Origin: Phycisphaerae bacterium
GTDB taxonomy: Bacteria; Planctomycetota; Phycisphaerae; JAJVII01
Reading direction: 5' to 3'
NCBI GenBank assembly: GCA_028706835.1
Contig: JAQTVL010000333.1
Coordinates: forward strand, 1-5,438
DNA length: 5,438 nt
The notes under the pieces are model-generated. The model saw only the letters and a list, made by a program, of their open reading frames with translations, was not told where the DNA came from and did no database searches. How positions within the stretch are numbered: position 1 is the stretch's first letter; every line of letters starts with the position of its first letter. Shown here in pieces: positions 5,093-5,438 of the stretch. Position numbers and translations under genes: made by a program.

Positions 5093-5168
5093 CACCGTTT
5101 CCAGGCCCGGCGGAATACCCGCCCGACACCTGATCTTAGACCTCGCCGTTGGCGGATTCCCGGAGGCA

Positions 5169-5239
5169 TGAGTCAGATTTCAGGAGTCAGATTTCACCCC
5201 CACCCCCCCTTTGAAATCTGACTCTTGAAATCTGACTCA
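5169..5239. repeat. Doubled 14-bp repeat forming a 28-bp inverted repeat
   Basis: GAGTCAGATTTCA occurs twice at a 14-bp period (5170-5182 and 5184-5196). Its inverse occurs twice at the same period (5212-5224 and 5226-5238). The arms 5169-5196 and 5212-5239 pair at 27 of 28 positions around a C-rich 15-nt loop. It lies about 90 bp upstream of tatC and could serve as a binding array or a transcription-blocking hairpin. The 14-bp period is twice the 7-bp period of the other tandem repeats here. No U-tract follows, so it is not called a terminator. Confidence 0.85.
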
Positions 5240-5284
5240 GGCGTCTATCGACTGAACATCGCTCGACCGCAAGGGCAATATCTT

Positions 5285-5435
5285 TTTGTGGAGTGCGGTG
5301 TCGAGTCCGCCGTTCGCGAGCGCAGCGAGTCGAACGGCGGGCGAGGCACCGCTTTGCTTCGCGCGAGAATCCCGCCGGTTCGCGGGAAGAAGCGGTGCCT
5401 TGCCGCTTCGCGGCTGCGACACCGCACTCCACAAA
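5285..5435. repeat. Large palindromic element, paired REP-like units (element B)
   Basis: Outer arms 5285-5303 and 5417-5435 pair perfectly over 19 bp, and an inner pair (5344-5354 with 5390-5400) adds 11 bp. Each half also folds alone. The left unit has GTGG (5288-5291), a 3-nt gap, stem GCGGTG/CACCGC (5295-5300 with 5347-5352) and an apical 10-bp stem (5307-5316 with 5331-5340). The right unit mirrors it with stem 5392-5397/5420-5425 and apical stem 5402-5406/5410-5414. The ends match element A for 19 and 18 nt, while the apical parts differ. The last shared bases coincide with the window's right edge, so flanking sequence may be cut off. Confidence 0.85.
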
Positions 5436-5438
5436 CAG

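Noticed and set aside
5197..5211. G-quadruplex in the C-rich loop (G-rich on the minus strand)
   Set aside because: Only two long G runs are present, not four separated ones, so an intramolecular quadruplex is not supported.
3791..5221. Long plus-strand open frame (476 residues) opposite tatC
   Set aside because: It reads through element A and the 5169-5196 repeat arms and is an Arg/His/Pro/Gln-rich shadow of tatC, which is clearly coding on the other strand.
3818..5438. CRISPR array formed by the recurring repeat ends
   Set aside because: The copies are inverted pairs over a kilobase apart, not direct repeats with regular spacers, and no cas gene is present.

Overview
The window is GC-rich, tightly packed bacterial chromosome. 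Several traits point to a planctomycete-like organism (Planctomycetota, perhaps a Phycisphaerae-type lineage): very high G/C at codon third positions, near-leaderless -10 boxes, many palindromic intergenic repeats, and a TatC with a large extra periplasmic loop. The phylum is an inference from these traits; no marker gene here settles it.

Layout. Positions 1-450 hold no credible gene. They carry a composite inverted repeat (arms 148-184 and 266-302, with an outer 15-bp pair 92-106/361-375) and one isolated end of a second repeat family. Positions 451-678 encode what looks like the last ~70 residues of a diaminopropionate ammonia-lyase-type PLP enzyme, probably a gene remnant. A promoter at 697-725 leads into a two-gene plus-strand operon: acylphosphatase (733-1023) and an ABC-2 type membrane permease (1031-1885). 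A separate TATAAT box then drives an 83-residue unknown protein (1905-2156). This meets, 20 bp away, the end of a minus-strand operon: a DUF47/PhoU-like phosphate-transport accessory protein (3677 to 3051) overlapping an endonuclease III family DNA glycosylase (3058 to 2177). At the junction a short out-of-frame segment (3014 to 2910) with strongly GC-biased third positions looks like the last membrane helix of a lost gene. A Pit phosphate permease is the natural candidate. The 347-bp gap 3678-4024 holds the operon's promoter, two period-7 tandem repeats and a 34-bp perfect inverted repeat. tatC (5077 to 4025) follows on the minus strand. The 361-bp stretch 5078-5438 holds a possible tatC promoter, a doubled 14-bp dyad (5169-5239) and a second large palindromic element (5285-5435).

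How it fits together. The genes are housekeeping and membrane functions (Tat export, phosphate transport accessory, base-excision repair, acylphosphatase, ABC permease) without one shared pathway. The most unusual content is in the repeats. Two sequence-unrelated palindrome families share one design: a GTRG tetranucleotide, a 3-nt spacer, then a hairpin, arranged as inverted pairs. That is the layout of REP/BIME elements mobilised by RAYT-type tyrosine transposases. No RAYT gene lies in this window.
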